Assembly (NCBI GenBank): GCA_905183005.1
Contig: CAJJDO010000157.1
Location: forward strand, 94,169-158,168
DNA length: 64,000 nt
Origin: Paramecium pentaurelia
Lineage: Eukaryota; Ciliophora; Oligohymenophorea; Peniculida; Parameciidae
Direction: 5' to 3'
Shown: positions 61,348-64,000 of the stretch, piece after piece
Numbering within the stretch: position 1 is the first letter of the stretch
Layout of the letters: each line of letters begins with the position of its first letter
Program-made: the position numbers and the translations under genes
The notes under the pieces: generated by a model
Told to the model about the DNA's origin: nothing
Databases searched by the model: none
Seen by the model: only the letters and a program-made list of their open reading frames with translations

Positions 61348-63265
61348 ATGGACCCAGAAAAATAACTGATGGATTAACCAATAGAAGAAGAGTCTGATAT
61401 GGATGAAGATGAAAAGAAATTGAAAGGAGATTGGCATTAACAATTGTATTAAGGTGTATTTAATTGGTTAGATTGAGTGCATGTTAAAAAGGAGATTTAA
61501 CAGCAGTCTAGCGTTGTTTAGATAAGAGAGCTAATGTTTTATATGAGGATAAGAAAAAATGGAATCCTTTAATGTGGGCATCATGTAGAGGGTACACAGA
61601 AATAGTGCGTGTTTTATTGTCTCGTTAAGCAGCAGCACCATATGTTCCAGAAATGGCGTTGATATTGTAGAACTTTGCATAGACAATGCCTATTTATTCA
61701 AGTCCATAGAATGCATCATCACCAACTAAGTCCACCTATTTTGGAGGTAGTCCAGGAGGTGGAGCTTAATCTGCAGTGTTTAATTTCTAATAATAATAAT
61801 TATCAAAGAAAGTTGTTTAGGGAATAATAAATTAATAAGTTCGATCGACTCCATTGATGTGGGCTTGTTTCAAAGGACATGTGTAGGTTGTTTGGTTATT
61901 ATTGAAGGCAGGATTGAGTTGGGAGGTAAAAGAAAATTAGAGATTTTAATATAGGATGTGGATCAATTTGGTAATAACAGTGTTCATTTGGCAGCATCAG
62001 GAGGGAACTAAGTAGTATTTTAGACATTGTTGTTTTATGGAGTAGCTGTAGACAGACCAAATACAAGGGGACATACTGCTAAAGATTTGGCAACTAATGC
62101 CTATATATTATAATTGATTAAGTTGTTAGAGATAAGTGGTTAAACAGCCAAATACTTTTGTATGACTTGTAGAAAGTTTTGGAAGTAGGAGGAGTATAGA
62201 ATGGATTGGGTATATGAGAATGCTGAATCGAATGATACTGAAAAGCCAGAAGGGAGATGTTTGAATTGTTGGAATACAATAAAGAAACATACTGAAGAAT
62301 TATTGAGCATAATTGATAAATAAGATCATAAGTTATTGACAGAGAAATTGAATGAAATTGAGAAGGGAATAGTAATAAAGAATGAGAATGGAAAGGAGGA
62401 ATTTTAAAGAATAGAGATTGATCCTAAGAATTATAAATTTGCATTGATTGAATAGGAGAAATTAAGGACTTAGAATGTGATATTGGAGTATTTGAGTACT
62501 TTGAAGCATGTTGCAAATTATAAAACTATCTTGAAATCTGTCAATTAGATATAGGCTATGTTGGATGATGCTGTAAATAGAGGTGTTAAGATTGATGCTC
62601 ATGTTAAAGAGGAAGCTGAGAAGGAGATGGAAAGACTTAAAGCAGAAGTACATTTAAATAATATTTATAGAGAAATTTGTAATTCGAATTAGATAATTTA
62701 GATATTGGATTATCAACACCTGAATAAGTGGTTGTATTAAATGATAAAGTAGTTATAGCAACAGAAAAAGGAGTTGATAAATAATATATAGATTAAGCTT
62801 CGGAATTAAGGGATAAGATGGCAAAAGCTATTTAAGCTAAGAAAATATTGAAGATGTTTAATGAGTATCCTGCTAGAGAGATTCCAGATCCTATAAAATG
62901 GGATCCTAAGACAAAGAAACCTATAGATCCTATAACAGGGAAACCTATAGATCCTTTAAAATTGGCATTACAGAATCAAAAGAAAAAAAAGAAGAAGGAA
63001 CCTAAGTTTGTAATACCAGAATGGGCTAATGATGTAAAATCTTTGGATGAGAATATTAAGGGTATTAATATTTAATATTATGATTATAGGATTGGAAGGA
63101 TTGTTAAAAGAGGCAGAAGTACTTAATTTAAATCATGAATTTGTGGAGGAGAGTGTTTAATAAATAAAGAGAATGAAGAATGAAATGAGATATAGAAAAG
63201 AAGTTGATGAATAATTAAAATGGATTGCTGATGCAAAGGCTGCAGAAAAGAAGAAAAATAAATGA
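61348..63265 (+). CDS. ankyrin-repeat protein
   Basis: 599 residues after introns of 38, 29, 23 and 28 nt. An acidic N-terminus leads into ankyrin repeats (G-D-L-T-A-V-Q-R-C-L-D; W-N-P-L-M-W-A-S-C-R-G-Y-T-E-I-V-R-V-L-L; T-P-L-M-W-A-C-F-K-G-H-V; N-S-V-H-L-A-A-S-G-G-N), interrupted by an S/G/P-rich insert. After a Cys-containing segment (C-M-T-C-R-K-F ... C-L-N-C-W) come coiled coils and a lysine-rich P-I-D-P-I-T-G-K-P-I-D-P region. Probably a scaffold, perhaps ciliary, but no specific ortholog is claimed. Confidence 0.82.
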
Positions 63266-63278
63266 TATATATAATGTA

Positions 63279-63786
63279 TCAATCTAATAATTCAATATTC
63301 TTGACTGCATTAATTATGACTTATTTTGAAGTTTCAACAATTTCACCACCTACAATCATTTCATCCAAAATAGAATACGCCTTACAATAGTAGCATCATT
63401 GATTTACTTTATTGAAATTGAATACAATGTCTAATTCACACACATTACCAAAGTATTTATCTAATACTTCTACATATAAATGTATTAATTCTAGCATTGT
63501 TAATTCATTATCACTCACATCAACACATAAAGCAAAGAACAATCCTGCATATCTTTTATAAATGATTTTATAATTCCTAAACTAATAATGATGAAACTCT
63601 ATACTTCTAAAAAGTTAGTGTGTTTAGTGTCTCTGCAAACTATCAATCTATGAACTTCATTTTGCAATTTAACTTTTTCAGCATCATCATAATAAACATA
63701 CCATTTTGAAAGTCTTGTCTTTCCCTATCTATTCTACAACAAGATGAACCTAATCTAAAATTATTAATTATCTATATTAGTACCAT
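63279..63786 (-). CDS. AP2S1: AP-2 clathrin adaptor sigma subunit
   Basis: 142 residues after introns of 29, 23 and 27 nt; the first intron (63755-63783) directly follows the ATG, so exon 1 holds only the start codon. Spliced start M-I-R-F-I-L-L-Q-N-R-Q-G-K-T-R-L-S-K-W-Y, then F-R-N-Y-K-I-I-Y-K-R-Y-A-G-L-F-F-A-L-C-V-D and N-V-C-E-L-D-I-V-F-N-F, all close to AP-2 sigma; C-V-D-V-S-D-N favours AP-2 over AP-1. It is part of the adaptor that links cargo and PIP2 to clathrin at the plasma membrane. Its stop is 13 bp from the ankyrin gene's stop. Confidence 0.93.
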
Positions 63787-63814
63787 ATGATTTTTCAAAT
63801 TTATTTATTTATTT

Positions 63815-63844
63815 AATTATAATAATAATAATAATAATAATATA
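63815..63844. repeat. AAT microsatellite
   Basis: A short run of AAT/ATA triplets followed by TA dinucleotides in the divergent promoter region between AP-2 sigma and the next gene. Confidence 0.7.
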
Positions 63845-63871
63845 TATATTAGTAAATTCATTAAACTATCC

Positions 63872-64000
63872 ATGGATGATTTAAAATCTATTAGATTGTT
63901 GGTCTCTTATTACAATCATGTTAAAGGATTCCCTTTACAAAATTTTAAAAATCTGAACTACACCACTAAGGAAACTAATATTACAAATGTTATATCTTCC
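63872..64000 (+). CDS. 5' end of a gene cut by the window edge
   Basis: ATG followed by 43 open codons running off the window (M-D-D-L-K-S-I-R-L-L-V-S-Y-Y-N-H-V). Composition is coding-like and the ATG lies a short distance downstream of the divergent promoter. Product cannot be named from this fragment. Confidence 0.55.
   Translation, partial: MDDLKSIRLLVSYYNHVKGFPLQNFKNLNYTTKETNITNVISS

Noticed and set aside
1..64000. CRISPR arrays, tRNA or rRNA genes, bacterial operons, transposases
   Set aside because: No spaced repeats, cloverleaf-like segments, rRNA signature or transposase motifs were seen; tiny introns and the ciliate code exclude a prokaryotic source.

Overview
The window is a gene-dense, very AT-rich stretch of a ciliate macronuclear-type genome, almost certainly Paramecium or a close relative. 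TAA and TAG read as glutamine through every conserved gene, TGA is the only stop, and conserved genes become continuous only after removing introns of about 19-44 nt (mostly 20-32) with GT...AG ends. For nearly every gene with introns, total length minus the inferred introns is an exact multiple of three, an internal check on the models.

Left part (1-14.2 kb): a MORN-repeat protein, a helical Q-rich protein, a mitotic cyclin, then a tight minus-strand run: two paralogous small Cys-rich membrane proteins, a small Tim (twin CX3C) chaperone, a calcium-dependent protein kinase (CDPK), a three-repeat Myb protein and an RBR-type E3 ligase. 14.9-19.6 kb is one intronless 1579-residue Cys-rich surface protein. 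Then follow a Ubc9-like E2, a SAS-6-like protein, a REEP/Yop1 protein, a secreted coiled-coil protein resembling trichocyst matrix proteins, and a second CDPK. The last two are partly repeated around single-N gaps at 23214 and 24913; these repeats look like unmerged contig ends.

Middle (27.6-48.2 kb): a PYROXD2-like FAD oxidoreductase with one in-frame TGA, an anoctamin/TMEM16, two tandem paralogs sharing an unrecognised Cys/His module, a peptidyl-tRNA hydrolase, CFAP52/WDR16, a GPI-like surface protein, a coiled-coil protein, an EamA-type transporter, a RING-H2 protein and an NSUN2-type RNA m5C methyltransferase.

Right part (48.2-64 kb): a small predicted PP1-binding protein, three minus-strand genes joined by 4-nt ATGA stop/start overlaps, related Cys-rich membrane proteins, a propeller-like protein whose 3' part is repeated around an N at 55481, a 1290-residue predicted type I membrane protein with a one-base frame break, an ankyrin-repeat protein, AP-2 sigma, and the start of another gene at the right edge.

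Functionally it is ordinary eukaryotic chromosome with a ciliate flavour: cilium/basal body (CFAP52, SAS-6-like, perhaps MORN and ankyrin proteins), regulated secretion, calcium signalling (two CDPKs), ubiquitin/SUMO and membrane traffic. I saw no rRNA, tRNA, CRISPR array, transposon or telomere. The more original signals are the tandem Cys/His-module paralogs, the small CxxCC membrane protein family, the stacked ATGA overlaps and the single-base or single-codon breaks in otherwise intact genes.
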